64,000 nt of DNA from Marinobacterium rhizophilum (GCF_024397915.1 NZ_CP073347.1:1426001-1490000), one strand, 5' to 3'; counted from the stretch's first letter, positions 8,018-17,629 are shown. Numbers and translations: made by a program. Notes: a model not told the origin generated them from the letters alone.

Positions 8018-10870
8018 TTACGCAATAGACTCCATCAGTTTGCGGGCTTCCTGCTGCTGGACATCGCTGCCTTCGCTCAGAATCTCGCTCAATATATCCT
8101 TGGCGCCGTCGCGGTCTTCCATATCAATGTAGGCCCGCGCCAGATCAAGCTTGGTTTCGACTTCATCGGTACCATCAAGGAAGCCCATGTCTTCGAAGCC
8201 GCGATCTTCATCATCCGAGCCACTTTCGTCAAGTGCGATGTCGTCATCCACGGCACCGAGCAGGGCCTCCAGTTCCGTATCCAGGTCCATGTCATCGTCC
8301 AGCGATACATCGACATCATCGCCATCCGATACCTCCGCGGCACCCTGATCGTTTGAATCGACACTGCCCCCGAGCGCCGCAAGCATGGCATCCAGGTCTT
8401 CTTCGTCATCGCCGGCCAGCACTATCTCATCGGCGTCATCCGCATCCGCTTCGCCCCCGCTTTCGGCCAAGAGCGCATCCAGCTCATCCTGCGGTTCGTC
8501 GGGCAACGGTGAAGCCGACGGCTCGGCGTCTTCGGCAACTTCGCTGCGTGGCGCATCGGCCGGGACCGCACTGGATGGATCGAACACCAGGGCGTCATCC
8601 AGCTCAAACTCCAGCGCATCCTCGGCACCGGCATCGCTCGGCACACTCGATTCGGCAACCGGCTCAGGCGGCGCAACGGCGTCTGGCCGTTCAGCATCGG
8701 CATCACCCGGGGCCGTGTTCGGCGCCTGCTCAGGTTCGCCTGCAGCGCTCCCGGATGCGAGATCAATAAGGTCATCATCCTGCGACAGGTCCAGCGGCGC
8801 GACCTGATCAAGCTTGAAGTCCAGATCATCATCCGCATCAGCCGCATCAGCCGCAGGACTGCTGGCCTCGACCTTGTCGCCCGGGCGGTAGTCGGACACC
8901 TCCTCCTCGGCAGACTTGGGGACATTGCTGGAATCGATCACCGAATCCAGCCCCAGGCTCTCCAGGGTATCCTCAGGTTCATCAAAGGTTTCGACTTCAC
9001 CCGGCAACTGCCCCATACCCGATCTCAGGTCGGCACGTTCAGCCTCGGCCTCATCCCCGGGTGCAAGCCCCAGCAGGTCGTCAAGGCTCTCGTCGAATTC
9101 CTCGTTGCTATTGGCGACCTGATCCTTGATGGGCGTATTTTCTTCGAAGTCCGTATCCAGGCTCAGATCGAACTCATCATCATCGAAAAGTGGACGAGCC
9201 GGGGCCGTTGCAGGCTCCGCGTCAGTACTCTGCGCAGCCACCGCAAGCGGCGTTTCATCCGCGAGATCCAGGTCAAGGTCCAGGTCGAGTTCGTCCAGGT
9301 CCTCGGAAACAGCCACTTCAGGAGCCTCAGCGGCATTGCGCTCGGCGTTATCCTGATCGGTTTGCTGCTCATCATCCGCGATCCAGACGGCCGTCGCCCC
9401 GGCAGCCACTGCGCCACCGGCCAGGGCGCTGTGCGCAGCATTGTCAGCGTCAGGGCTGGCGGCGAGCTTTGCCTGCGGCGCATCGTCGCTGTGTTCAACC
9501 TCGTCTTCTCGTCGCCTGCGCCCAAGCGCGATCAGGCCCACCAGCAAGCCGCCAATGACGGCCCCGAGCCCCGCCATATAAGCGGGTGTCTGCAGGACAG
9601 TTTCAATCAGGCCGGAAGGTCCCCTGGGCGCAACGGGCGCGGGAGGTTCAGGAGGGGCTGCGGCGGGCTGCACTTGTTGCAGCTGATCCTGCAACGCCGC
9701 CATTTGCTGGTCCTTGAGTTCCAGCAGGCGCTGCAGGGTTTCCATCTGCTGAGAGATGGCGGTTAGCTTGTCGTTAAGTTCGGTGTTCTCGCGTTCAATC
9801 TTGTCGACCGACTCCTGAGTCACCGCAAGACGATTTTCCAGCTCTTCGTTGCGGCGCAGCAGTTCGGCTTTTTCAGGGTCGGCGACGGCTGTTTCAGCCA
9901 CCTCGCCCGCCCCGGATTCGTCCTGATCCACGGCCACTTCGGCCTGATCGGTTGCGCTGAGTATCTTTAGCTGCCCCTCACCGGTCGTTGCCGCACCTGC
10001 CTGCGCATCAACCGGGGCTAACGGCTTTTTTTTTGAGCCGTCTTCCTGTGCAGCACCGGGCGCAGGGGCTGAGGTCCCCGCCTTCCAGCGCTGCATCTGC
10101 CGGGCGACTTCATTACTGGCTTCACGGGCATTCAACGCCTGAACTTCACCCAGGCTCGGCAGATCCAGCACGACCCCGGCCTTCAGGAAATTAATATTGG
10201 AGCTGGGGAATGCGTGCGGATTCTTGCGCTGCAGTGCCAGCATCATCTGGTTGATACTGGTGCCTCCACCGGGCGAATGGCGCTGGGCCAGGCCGCCCAG
10301 GGTATCGTTGGTCTCCACGAACACCTGCGTCTGAGCGTTCATGTTGGTGCGAATATTGTTCGCTGGCGGACGATTTCTGGATGGCGGCGCGAACACCGGC
10401 TGTGGTGCCGGCACCACGGCGCGGGTCGACTGCGCCGGCACAGGCGCAGCATTGCCGCCAATGGCAGCAGCCTGGAAGGCCGGTGGATCAAGCAGGACGG
10501 TATATTCGCGTACCAGCCGGCCATTGGGCCAGTTCACTTCCACCAGCAGGTTCAGAAAAGGCTCGCGCACCGGGCGACTTGACGTCATCCGGATACTGCC
10601 GGTGCCGTTCTGATTGATATTGACCTGAAACTGAACATCGGAAAGCAGCCGGGAACGATCGATGCCCGCCATGGCGAACTGATCCTGATCCGCCATTCTG
10701 GGGACGACCTGCAGCGGATCCAGGTCGCGCACCTGCAGCAACTGGATTTCCGCATCAAGCGGCTCGTTCAGGGCAGAATTGATGCGGATTTGCCCCAGAC
10801 CCAGAGCATGTGCCTGACTGGCCCCCAGAACCCCCGCTACAGCTAGACTTAAAGCAAGTTTGCGCCACAT
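8018..10870 (-). CDS. fimV: FimV-type polar hub / pilus assembly protein
   Basis: FimV is a large inner-membrane peptidoglycan-binding protein that in Pseudomonas supports type IV pilus assembly and polar protein placement. The 950-residue product has a signal sequence ending near AHA (about residue 22), a conserved N-terminal FimV domain, a LysM-like region at about 182-240, a coiled coil at about 335-400 and one transmembrane helix at about 424-450. A very acidic, repeat-like Asp/Glu-rich cytoplasmic region follows, with a short C-terminal FimV motif (LDLARAYIDMED). The ATG at 10870 has AGGA eight bases upstream; an upstream GTG is less likely. There are no pilus genes nearby. Confidence 0.93.
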   Translation of the reverse strand: MWRKLALSLAVAGVLGASQAHALGLGQIRINSALNEPLDAEIQLLQVRDLDPLQVVPRMADQDQFAMAGIDRSRLLSDVQFQVNINQNGTGSIRMTSSRPVREPFLNLLVEVNWPNGRLVREYTVLLDPPAFQAAAIGGNAAPVPAQSTRAVVPAPQPVFAPPSRNRPPANNIRTNMNAQTQVFVETNDTLGGLAQRHSPGGGTSINQMMLALQRKNPHAFPSSNINFLKAGVVLDLPSLGEVQALNAREASNEVARQMQRWKAGTSAPAPGAAQEDGSKKKPLAPVDAQAGAATTGEGQLKILSATDQAEVAVDQDESGAGEVAETAVADPEKAELLRRNEELENRLAVTQESVDKIERENTELNDKLTAISQQMETLQRLLELKDQQMAALQDQLQQVQPAAAPPEPPAPVAPRGPSGLIETVLQTPAYMAGLGAVIGGLLVGLIALGRRRREDEVEHSDDAPQAKLAASPDADNAAHSALAGGAVAAGATAVWIADDEQQTDQDNAERNAAEAPEVAVSEDLDELDLDLDLDLADETPLAVAAQSTDAEPATAPARPLFDDDEFDLSLDTDFEENTPIKDQVANSNEEFDESLDDLLGLAPGDEAEAERADLRSGMGQLPGEVETFDEPEDTLESLGLDSVIDSSNVPKSAEEEVSDYRPGDKVEASSPAADAADADDDLDFKLDQVAPLDLSQDDDLIDLASGSAAGEPEQAPNTAPGDADAERPDAVAPPEPVAESSVPSDAGAEDALEFELDDALVFDPSSAVPADAPRSEVAEDAEPSASPLPDEPQDELDALLAESGGEADADDADEIVLAGDDEEDLDAMLAALGGSVDSNDQGAAEVSDGDDVDVSLDDDMDLDTELEALLGAVDDDIALDESGSDDEDRGFEDMGFLDGTDEVETKLDLARAYIDMEDRDGAKDILSEILSEGSDVQQQEARKLMESIA

Positions 10871-11035
10871 CTGCTTGTTCCTTTTGTCCACCGCCTGATT
10901 ACGCCATCAAATCAGGCAGTTGCGATTCCGAATACCGAACAGAGTATTATTTATAAAGTAGGAAACGGTCAAGGAAAGCACCGAACCAACCGGCCGAATT
11001 CACCCGCAACCCGCTTTCTTCAGCAAAAAATAGCA

Positions 11036-11059
11036 TTAAAAAAGGGCCGCAGCCCTTTT
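11036..11059 (-). terminator. Intrinsic terminator after the asd paralog
   Basis: AAAAGGGC and GCCCTTTT form a stem with a four-base loop, followed on the minus strand by a further T-run. It starts 11 bases past the stop of the gene at 11070-12086 and separates it from fimV, which therefore needs its own promoter in the 10871-11035 gap. Confidence 0.8.
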
Positions 11060-11069
11060 CATTCCAATT

Positions 11070-12086
11070 TTACAAACCCGCCTGGATCAGCAATTCGGCA
11101 ATTTGCACCGCATTCAGTGCCGCTCCCTTGCGCACGTTGTCTGACACGACCCAGAGATCTATGCCATTTTCGCAGGACAGGTCTTCGCGTATACGGCTGA
11201 CGAAGACCGCATCCTTGCCGGTGGCCTCGGTGACCGGAGTCGCCCAGCCTCCCGCCACAGCCTCATCGACCACCTCGACGCCCGGCGCCATCTGCAGCAT
11301 TTCACGCACTTCAATCGCGCTGATCTGGTCTCGGGTCTCCACATGGACCGCTTCGCTGTGGCCGAAGAACACCGGCACGCGCACACAGGTCGGATTTACA
11401 CCGATGTCGTCATCTTCGAGGATTTTACGCGTCTCGTTGACCATTTTAAGCTCTTCACGCGTGTAACCGCTGTCATCGAAACTGTCGATCTGCGGTAAAA
11501 CATTGAAGGCCATCTGCTTGGGGAAAATCTGCGTATCAATTTCCTGGGCATTCAGCAGCAAGGCCGTCTGACGCGCAAGCTCTTCTACCGCCTTGCGTCC
11601 GCCCCCGGACACCGCCTGGTAAGTTGCCACGTTGATCCTGCGAATACCGACACTGCGGTAGATGGGCGCGATGGCAACCAGCATCTGGATAGTCGAGCAA
11701 TTGGGGTTGGCGATAATACCGTTGTGCTCGTGAATGCGTTCGGCATTCACTTCCGGCACGATCAGCGGTACTTCGGGCTCGTCACGAAAGCAAGAGCTGT
11801 TGTCAATGACCACTGCGCCCGCCTCGACCGCCACAGGTGCATATTCGGCGGCAACGTCGCTGCCTGCCGAAAACAGTGCGATCTGCACCTTCGAAAAGTC
11901 AAAATCCGCCAGGTTTTCAACCCGGCGGGACTTGCCATTAAAGTAGATTACCGAGCCTGCGGAGTTATCGCTGCCCAGCGGATAGAGATTTTCCACCGGA
12001 AAACCACGGGACTCCAGCAGCTCGATCATGGCTTCGCCAACAAGGCCGGTCGCCCCGACTACTGCGACGTTATAGGTCTGACTCAT
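11070..12086 (-). CDS. Aspartate-semialdehyde dehydrogenase paralog (USG-1 / second Asd family)
   Basis: This 338-residue protein belongs to the aspartate-semialdehyde dehydrogenase superfamily, in the branch that includes E. coli Usg and Bacillus Asd. It has the NADP fold GATGLVGE at residues 11-18, the active-site motif ANPNCSTI with Cys130, the YQAVSGGGRKAVEE segment and FFGHSEAVHVE with the catalytic His. Because Cys and His are both present it may be a working enzyme and not a remnant. The ATG at 12086 has GGAG five bases upstream. It lies next to the classical asd gene, as in Pseudomonas. Confidence 0.9.
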   Translation of the reverse strand: MSQTYNVAVVGATGLVGEAMIELLESRGFPVENLYPLGSDNSAGSVIYFNGKSRRVENLADFDFSKVQIALFSAGSDVAAEYAPVAVEAGAVVIDNSSCFRDEPEVPLIVPEVNAERIHEHNGIIANPNCSTIQMLVAIAPIYRSVGIRRINVATYQAVSGGGRKAVEELARQTALLLNAQEIDTQIFPKQMAFNVLPQIDSFDDSGYTREELKMVNETRKILEDDDIGVNPTCVRVPVFFGHSEAVHVETRDQISAIEVREMLQMAPGVEVVDEAVAGGWATPVTEATGKDAVFVSRIREDLSCENGIDLWVVSDNVRKGAALNAVQIAELLIQAGL

Positions 12087-12127
12087 CACATCTCCAGAAA
12101 CAGGCCAGCCCGAACACGTCGGGCTGG

Positions 12128-12162
12128 CGAAAAACCCGGCGACAGCTGCACTGCGCCGGGTT
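12128..12162 (-). terminator. Intrinsic terminator after asd
   Basis: Read on the minus strand, AACCCGGCG pairs with CGCCGGGTT across a 12-base loop and runs into a T-stretch. A second hairpin, GCCAGCCCGA/TCGGGCTGGC at 12104-12128, follows immediately. Together they should separate asd from the paralog downstream. Confidence 0.75.
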
Positions 12163-12191
12163 CAAAGGATATCACTGCGCAGCCGCAGCAA

Positions 12192-13304
12192 TTAGTCGGC
12201 CATCAGGATCCGCAGCATGCGGCGCAGCGGCTCGGCCGCTCCCCAAAGCAGCTGATCGCCAACACTGAACGCGTTGAGGTATTCACCACCCAGGTTCATC
12301 TTGCGCACACGCCCCACCGGCACCGACAGAGTACCGGTGACTTTGGCCGGCGTCAGCTCGCTCATGGTCTGCTCGCGGTCGTTGGGCACCAGTTTCACCC
12401 AGTCGTTGGCGTCGGCAATCATGCCTTCGATTTCGTCCAGCGGAATATCCTGTTTCAGCTTGATGGTAAAAGCCTGGCTGTGGCAGCGCATGGCACCGAT
12501 ACGCACACAGGTACCATCGATGGGAATCGGCTGCGCCGAAAGCCCCAGAATCTTGTTGGTTTCGGCGAAGCCTTTCCACTCTTCGCGCGTCTGGCCGTTA
12601 TCCAGCGGGCTGTCGATCCAGGGGATCAGGCCGCCGGCCAGCGGCACACCGAAATTGTCGGTGGGCATCTGGCCACTGCGCAGGGTTTCTGCGACCTTGC
12701 GATCCACGTCCAGGATGGCACTGGCGGGATGCAGCTGATCGGCAACAGACCCGTGAATGATACCCATCTGGCTGATCAGCTCGCGCATATGACGCGCACC
12801 GCCGCCGGACGCCGCCTGGTAGGTCATGGAGGTCAGCCATTCGATCTGGCCGGCCTTGAACAGGCCACCCAGGCCCATCAACATCAGGGATACGGTGCAG
12901 TTGCCACCGATGAAGTTCTTTACACCGCGACCCAGGCCATCCTTGATGACATCCAGGTTGACCGGGTCCAGCACGATCAGGCTGTCAGCATCCATGCGCA
13001 GGGACGAGGCCGCATCGATCCAGTAGCCCTTCCAGCCGGCAGCGCGCAGCTGGGGGAAAATATCCTTGGTGTAGTCGCCACCCTGGCAGGAAATAATCGC
13101 ATCCATCTGTTTAAGCTCATTAATATCCTGAGCGTCTTTCAGAGCCGGGATGGACTTGCCAATATCCGGACCGGCTTCGCCGACCTGAGAAGTGGTGAAG
13201 AACACGGGTTCATCAATCTGATCGAAATCCCGCTCGTCCCTCATGCGTTGCATCAGCACGGAACCAACCATTCCACGCCAACCTACAAAACCTACACGTT
13301 TCAT
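12192..13304 (-). CDS. asd: Aspartate-semialdehyde dehydrogenase
   Basis: Asd reduces aspartyl phosphate to aspartate semialdehyde, the branch point for lysine, diaminopimelate, methionine and threonine. The 370-residue protein begins MKRVGFVGWRGMVGS, has GGNCTVSL with the catalytic cysteine at residue 135 (the E. coli number) and RCHSQAFT with the active-site histidine. I chose the ATG at 13304 because of family alignment and a GGGGA upstream. It is the proteobacterial type of Asd, clearly different from its neighbour at 11070. Confidence 0.96.
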   Translation of the reverse strand: MKRVGFVGWRGMVGSVLMQRMRDERDFDQIDEPVFFTTSQVGEAGPDIGKSIPALKDAQDINELKQMDAIISCQGGDYTKDIFPQLRAAGWKGYWIDAASSLRMDADSLIVLDPVNLDVIKDGLGRGVKNFIGGNCTVSLMLMGLGGLFKAGQIEWLTSMTYQAASGGGARHMRELISQMGIIHGSVADQLHPASAILDVDRKVAETLRSGQMPTDNFGVPLAGGLIPWIDSPLDNGQTREEWKGFAETNKILGLSAQPIPIDGTCVRIGAMRCHSQAFTIKLKQDIPLDEIEGMIADANDWVKLVPNDREQTMSELTPAKVTGTLSVPVGRVRKMNLGGEYLNAFSVGDQLLWGAAEPLRRMLRILMAD

Positions 13305-13339
13305 TCTTTTCCCCACTGATTGGAAAGATAACAAACGAC

Positions 13340-13368
13340 AAAAGCCAGCCTGTCTCAGGCTGGCTTTT
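13340..13368 (-). terminator. Intrinsic terminator after leuB
   Basis: A perfect 13-bp stem, AAAAGCCAGCCTG with CAGGCTGGCTTTT, encloses a three-base loop. It starts 26 bases beyond the leuB stop and ends the leuCDB unit before asd. Confidence 0.85.
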
Positions 13369-13393
13369 GCTGCCCTGAATTAAGGGGCGCCTG

Positions 13394-14476
13394 TCAGGCG
13401 TTCAGCGCACGCAACACGGCATCACCCATCTCCGACGTGCTGGTCGCCTGCATGCCGGCAGACATGATGTCCGCGGTACGCAGATTCTGATCCAGCACCT
13501 GGCTTACCGCCGCCTCGATTTTATCTGCAGCTTCGGGCGCCGCCAGAGAATAACGTAACATCATAGCGACTGAGAGGATGGTTGCCAACGGGTTGGCGAT
13601 CCCCTGACCTGCAATATCCGGTGCCGAACCATGGCAGGGTTCATACATGCCCTTGCCGTTTACATCCAGGGATGCGGAGGGCAGCATGCCGATAGATCCG
13701 GTCAGCATCGCCGCTGCATCCGACAGGATGTCGCCGAACATGTTGCCGGTCACCATCACATCGAATTGCTTGGGCGCACGTACCAGCTGCATGGCGGCGT
13801 TATCGACGTACATGTGCGTCAGCTCGACATCCGGGTACTCGGCGGACAGCTCGATCATGACTTCGCGCCACAGCACCGTCACTTCCAGCACGTTGGCCTT
13901 GTCGACGGAGCACAGGCGCTTGTTGCGTGCGCGGGCCGCTTCGAACGCCACCCGGCCGATGCGACGGATTTCGTTTTCGTCGTACACATAGGTATTGAAG
14001 CCTTCGCGCACACCGCCCTCTTTCACGCGCACACCCCGGGGCTGACCAAAGTAAATGCCGCCGGTCAGCTCACGCACGATCAGAATATCCAGGCCGGCCA
14101 CCACTTCAGGCTTCAGACTGGAAGCATGGGCCAGCTGCGGGTAGAGAATGGCCGGACGCAGGTTGCCGAACAGCCCGAGCGAAGAGCGAATGCCCAGCAG
14201 GCCCTTTTCCGGACGAATGGCAAAATCCGGGATGCTGTCCCACTTGGGGCCGCCCACGGCACCCAGCAGAATGGCGTCCGCCGCCTGGGCCGCAGCCAGG
14301 GTTTCATCCGGCAACGGCTTGCCGGTGGCATCGATCGCGGCGCCGCCGACCAGCTGCTCATCCAGCGTCAGGCCCAGATCAAACTGGCTGTTTACGCACT
14401 CGAGCACCTTGCGGGCTTCACGCACGATTTCAGGGCCAATGCCATCGCCTGGCAGGATCAGAACTCTCTTGCTCAT
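13394..14476 (-). CDS. leuB: 3-isopropylmalate dehydrogenase
   Basis: LeuB oxidises and decarboxylates 3-isopropylmalate with NAD in leucine synthesis. The 360-residue protein shows LPGDGIGPE at the N-terminus, RELTGGIYFGQPRG, the YVDNAAMQLV substrate/metal segment, and GSIGMLPSASL with EPCHGSAPDIAG near the C-terminus. It starts nine bases after leuD with AGGAAG upstream, in one operon with leuC and leuD. Confidence 0.97.
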   Translation of the reverse strand: MSKRVLILPGDGIGPEIVREARKVLECVNSQFDLGLTLDEQLVGGAAIDATGKPLPDETLAAAQAADAILLGAVGGPKWDSIPDFAIRPEKGLLGIRSSLGLFGNLRPAILYPQLAHASSLKPEVVAGLDILIVRELTGGIYFGQPRGVRVKEGGVREGFNTYVYDENEIRRIGRVAFEAARARNKRLCSVDKANVLEVTVLWREVMIELSAEYPDVELTHMYVDNAAMQLVRAPKQFDVMVTGNMFGDILSDAAAMLTGSIGMLPSASLDVNGKGMYEPCHGSAPDIAGQGIANPLATILSVAMMLRYSLAAPEAADKIEAAVSQVLDQNLRTADIMSAGMQATSTSEMGDAVLRALNA

Positions 14477-14485
14477 GGGTGCTTC

Positions 14486-15133
14486 CTATTTCGTGGTATC
14501 GAACAGCCAGGGTGCAGCCGCACTGCGGCGCGCCTCGTAGGCGTGAATATCGTCGGCATACTGCAGCGTCAGGCCGATATCGTCCAGGCCGTTCAGCAGG
14601 CAGTGCTTGCGAAAGGCATCCACGCTGAACTCGATCTTGCGGCCATCAGGCGTGCACACCTGCTGCTGTTCCAGATCGATCGTCAGCGAATAGCCTTCTG
14701 CGACCTGGGCCTGCGTGAACAGTTCATCCACCACATCCTCGTCCAGCACGATGGGCAGCAGACCGTTCTTGAAGCAGTTGTTGTAGAAAATATCGGCAAA
14801 GCTCGGCGCAATAATGGCGCGAAAGCCAAAATCTTCCAGCGCCCAGGGCGCGTGCTCGCGGCTCGACCCGCAGCCGAAGTTCTTGCGCGCCAGCAGCACG
14901 CTGGCACCCTTGTAGCGAGGCTGGTTGAGCACGAAATCCGGGTTAAGCGGGCGCTGGCTCGCGTCCTGGTCCGGCTGACCTTCATCGAGGTAGCGCAGCT
15001 CATCGAACAGGTTCTGACCGAAGCCACTGCGCTTGATCGATTTCAGGAACTGCTTGGGTATGATCAGGTCGGTATCGACGTTGGCACGGTCCATCGGCGC
15101 GACGGTGCCCTGGTGCAATGTAAATTTTTTCAT
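14486..15133 (-). CDS. leuD: 3-isopropylmalate dehydratase small subunit
   Basis: LeuD is the swivelling domain that completes the isopropylmalate isomerase active site with LeuC. The 215-residue protein has VAPMDRANVDTDLIIPKQFLK at the N-terminus and NFGCGSSREHAPWAL, the conserved substrate-binding loop. A strong AAGGAG precedes the ATG. It is separated from leuC by 18 bases. Confidence 0.97.
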   Translation of the reverse strand: MKKFTLHQGTVAPMDRANVDTDLIIPKQFLKSIKRSGFGQNLFDELRYLDEGQPDQDASQRPLNPDFVLNQPRYKGASVLLARKNFGCGSSREHAPWALEDFGFRAIIAPSFADIFYNNCFKNGLLPIVLDEDVVDELFTQAQVAEGYSLTIDLEQQQVCTPDGRKIEFSVDAFRKHCLLNGLDDIGLTLQYADDIHAYEARRSAAAPWLFDTTK

Positions 15134-15151
15134 GGCGGGTCTCCTTCGCGC

Positions 15152-16573
15152 TTAGTGTTTGACGAACTCGCGCACGTCGACAAAATGACCGGCGATCGCC
15201 GCAGCGGCGGCCATGGCCGGGCTCACCAGGTGCGTGCGTCCACCAAAGCCCTGACGACCTTCGAAGTTGCGGTTCGATGTGGACGCGCAGTGCTCGCCGG
15301 CGCCCAGCTTGTCCGGGTTCATGGCCAGACACATGGAGCAGCCCGGCTCGCGCCACTCGATACCGGCATCGATAAAGATCTGATCCAGACCTTCGGCCTC
15401 GGCCTGCGCCTTCACCAGGCCCGAGCCCGGCACCACCAGCGCCTGCTTAAGGGTGCTGGCAACCTTGCGGCCTTTAACCACTGCGGCAGCTTCACGCAGG
15501 TCTTCGATACGCGAATTGGTGCACGAACCGATAAACACCCGATCCAGCGTAATGGCGGTGATGTCCTGATCCGCCTGCAGCCCCATGTACTGCAGCGCAC
15601 GGCTGTAGCCTTCACGCTTGACGGCGTCGGTCTCAGCGGCGGGATTGGGCACCTTGCCACTGACACCGGTGACCATCTCAGGCGACGTACCCCAGGTGAC
15701 CTGCGGCTCGATATCAGCGGCATTGATGGCGACCACGGCATCAAACTGCGCATCGGCATCGGAGACCAGGTCCTTCCAGGCCTCGACCGCCAGATCCCAG
15801 TTATCACCCCTGGGCGAATAGGGCCGCCCCTTGACGTACTCAACAGTGACCTCATCACAGGCCACCAGGCCGACACGTGCGCCCGCCTCGATCGCCATAT
15901 TGCAGATCGTCATGCGCCCTTCCATCGATATGCTGCGCATGGCGGTGCCGCCAAACTCGATCGCATAACCGGTACCACCGGCCGTGCCGATAACACCGAT
16001 AACATGCAGGATGACATCCTTGGCGGTGACACCGACGCCCAGATCACCGTCGATGCGCACCAGCATGTTGTTCATTTTCTTGGTGATCAGGCACTGGGTC
16101 GCCAGCACGTGTTCAACTTCGGAGGTGCCGATGCCGTGTGCCAGGGTGGCGAAGGCGCCGTGGGTCGAGGTATGGGAATCGCCACAGACGACCGTCATGC
16201 CCGGCAGGGTTGCGCCCTGCTCCGGGCCAACAACGTGCACGATACCCTGGCGCAGATCGTTCATCTTGAATTCGGTAATGCCGAAGGACTCACAGTTGTC
16301 ATCCAGCGTCTGTACCTGGATACGGGACACAGGATCACTGATACCCTGTACGCCGCTGGAGCGGTCGGTCGTCGGCACGTTGTGATCAGGCGTGGCGAGG
16401 TTGGCATCGATGCGCCAGGGCTTGCGATTGGCGATACGCAGGCCTTCAAACGCCTGGGGCGAGGTCACTTCGTGCAGCAGGTGCCGATCTATATAGATAA
16501 GGGCACTGCCATCATCGTTCTGGCGCACAAGGTGGTCTTGCCACAGCTTGTCATACAGCGTTTTACCGGCCAT
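15152..16573 (-). CDS. leuC: 3-isopropylmalate dehydratase large subunit
   Basis: LeuC is the aconitase-family subunit that holds a 4Fe-4S cluster and isomerises 2- to 3-isopropylmalate. From the ATG at 16573 (GGGAGGAG upstream) the protein is 473 residues. It has VVCGDSHTSTHGAFATLAHG, GSCTNSRIEDL with the first cluster cysteine, and EPGCSMCLAMN with the other two. An open extension upstream to 16630 is not part of the family and is rejected. It is the first gene of leuCDB, transcribed away from the LysR gene at 16739. Confidence 0.97.
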   Translation of the reverse strand: MAGKTLYDKLWQDHLVRQNDDGSALIYIDRHLLHEVTSPQAFEGLRIANRKPWRIDANLATPDHNVPTTDRSSGVQGISDPVSRIQVQTLDDNCESFGITEFKMNDLRQGIVHVVGPEQGATLPGMTVVCGDSHTSTHGAFATLAHGIGTSEVEHVLATQCLITKKMNNMLVRIDGDLGVGVTAKDVILHVIGVIGTAGGTGYAIEFGGTAMRSISMEGRMTICNMAIEAGARVGLVACDEVTVEYVKGRPYSPRGDNWDLAVEAWKDLVSDADAQFDAVVAINAADIEPQVTWGTSPEMVTGVSGKVPNPAAETDAVKREGYSRALQYMGLQADQDITAITLDRVFIGSCTNSRIEDLREAAAVVKGRKVASTLKQALVVPGSGLVKAQAEAEGLDQIFIDAGIEWREPGCSMCLAMNPDKLGAGEHCASTSNRNFEGRQGFGGRTHLVSPAMAAAAAIAGHFVDVREFVKH

Positions 16574-16681
16574 TTTCCGCTCCTCCCAATTCGACTCACA
16601 AGGCTGCACAGGCTCAGCCCGCAGCGACATGCAGGCATCCTAAGCCAGTCCTAACCACAAAACAAATTCATTATTTTTATA

Positions 16682-16696
16682 GTTTGAATTCCAAAC
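16682..16696. promoter_or_regulatory. Candidate LysR-type operator between leuC and lysR
   Basis: GTTTG-AATTC-CAAAC is a perfect 5-bp inverted repeat with a five-base spacer, and it contains the T-N11-A pattern typical of LysR-family sites. It lies 42 bases before the LysR start and 108 bases before leuC in the 165-base divergent gap, where a regulator controlling itself and leuCDB would be expected to bind. Function is inferred from position only. Confidence 0.45.
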
Positions 16697-16738
16697 AGGA
16701 ATACTTAAACTGGATTTCCATCCTCCCGGGTTACCGCC

Positions 16739-17629
16739 ATGGACACAAACACGCTGCAAGCCTTCGTCTGCGTCGCACAGACAGGCTCATTCTCCCAGGC
16801 CGCGAACCAGCTGTTCCTGACCCAGTCCGCCGTCAGCAAGCGTATATCACTGCTGGAAGAGCAGCTTGCCACCCGCCTGTTCGATCGCATCGGCCGCCAT
16901 ATCAGCCTGACCGAAACCGGCCGTGCCCTGCTGCCGCGCGCCAACCGCATATTGCTGGAATTTGACGATACGCGACGCATGATCGGCAACCTGTCAGGAG
17001 AGGTTCAGGGGCCGCTGAGCCTCGCGGCCAGCCACCATATCAGCATGCACCGCCTGCCACCGATCCTCAAAGCCTTCAGCCAGCGCTATCCGGCGGTGAC
17101 ACTGCAGCTCAAGTTCGACGAATCGGAACGGGCCTTCGAGAACATTCTCAAGGGCGATCTGGAGCTGGCTCTGATTACCCTGTCGCCCAGCCCGCACAGC
17201 AGCATTCACTCACAGGTCATCTGGCAGGACCCGCTGCGCTACGTCGTGGCCAAAGACCACCCGCTGGCCGGCAAACCCGCGCTTTCGCTACAGGAACTGA
17301 CACACTTTAGCGCCATACTGCCCGGCAGCAGCACCTTTACCCGGCAGCTGGTCACCGAGCAGTTTGCCCGGCACGGGCTCACCCTGGACGTCGGCATGTC
17401 CACCAACTACCTGGATACGATTCGCATGATGGTCAGCATCGGTCTGGGCTGGAGCCTGCTACCCGAGTCGGTGATTGACGACGAACTCAGGGTACTGGAA
17501 CTGGGAGAGGCACCCATCGTGCGACAGCTGGGTTACATCCACCACCGCGACCGCACCCTGTCCAATGCCGCGCGCCAGTTCGTGGAAATGCTGCATGACC
17601 CGGGCCAAGCGACAAGCGGATCCCGCTGA
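16739..17629 (+). CDS. LysR family transcriptional regulator
   Basis: This 296-residue protein has an N-terminal winged helix-turn-helix (about residues 1-60; TGSFSQAANQLFLTQSAVSKR) and a C-terminal periplasmic-binding-like effector domain. It is divergent from leuCDB, an arrangement shared with Pseudomonas, so control of leucine synthesis is a fair guess. The regulator of leuABCD in enterics, LeuO, is also of this family, but I see no sign that this is LeuO itself. The effector is unknown. Confidence 0.9.
   Translation: MDTNTLQAFVCVAQTGSFSQAANQLFLTQSAVSKRISLLEEQLATRLFDRIGRHISLTETGRALLPRANRILLEFDDTRRMIGNLSGEVQGPLSLAASHHISMHRLPPILKAFSQRYPAVTLQLKFDESERAFENILKGDLELALITLSPSPHSSIHSQVIWQDPLRYVVAKDHPLAGKPALSLQELTHFSAILPGSSTFTRQLVTEQFARHGLTLDVGMSTNYLDTIRMMVSIGLGWSLLPESVIDDELRVLELGEAPIVRQLGYIHHRDRTLSNAARQFVEMLHDPGQATSGSR

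Noticed and set aside
11724..13319. A 531-residue open frame opposite the two asd genes
   Set aside because: Antisense shadow of strongly conserved genes. The translated sequence is His/Gln-rich without domain.
13631..16654. A 1007-residue open frame on plus opposite leuB, leuD and leuC
   Set aside because: It is a mirror frame of three well-defined enzyme genes in high-GC DNA, with no recognisable domain, start signal or signal of its own.
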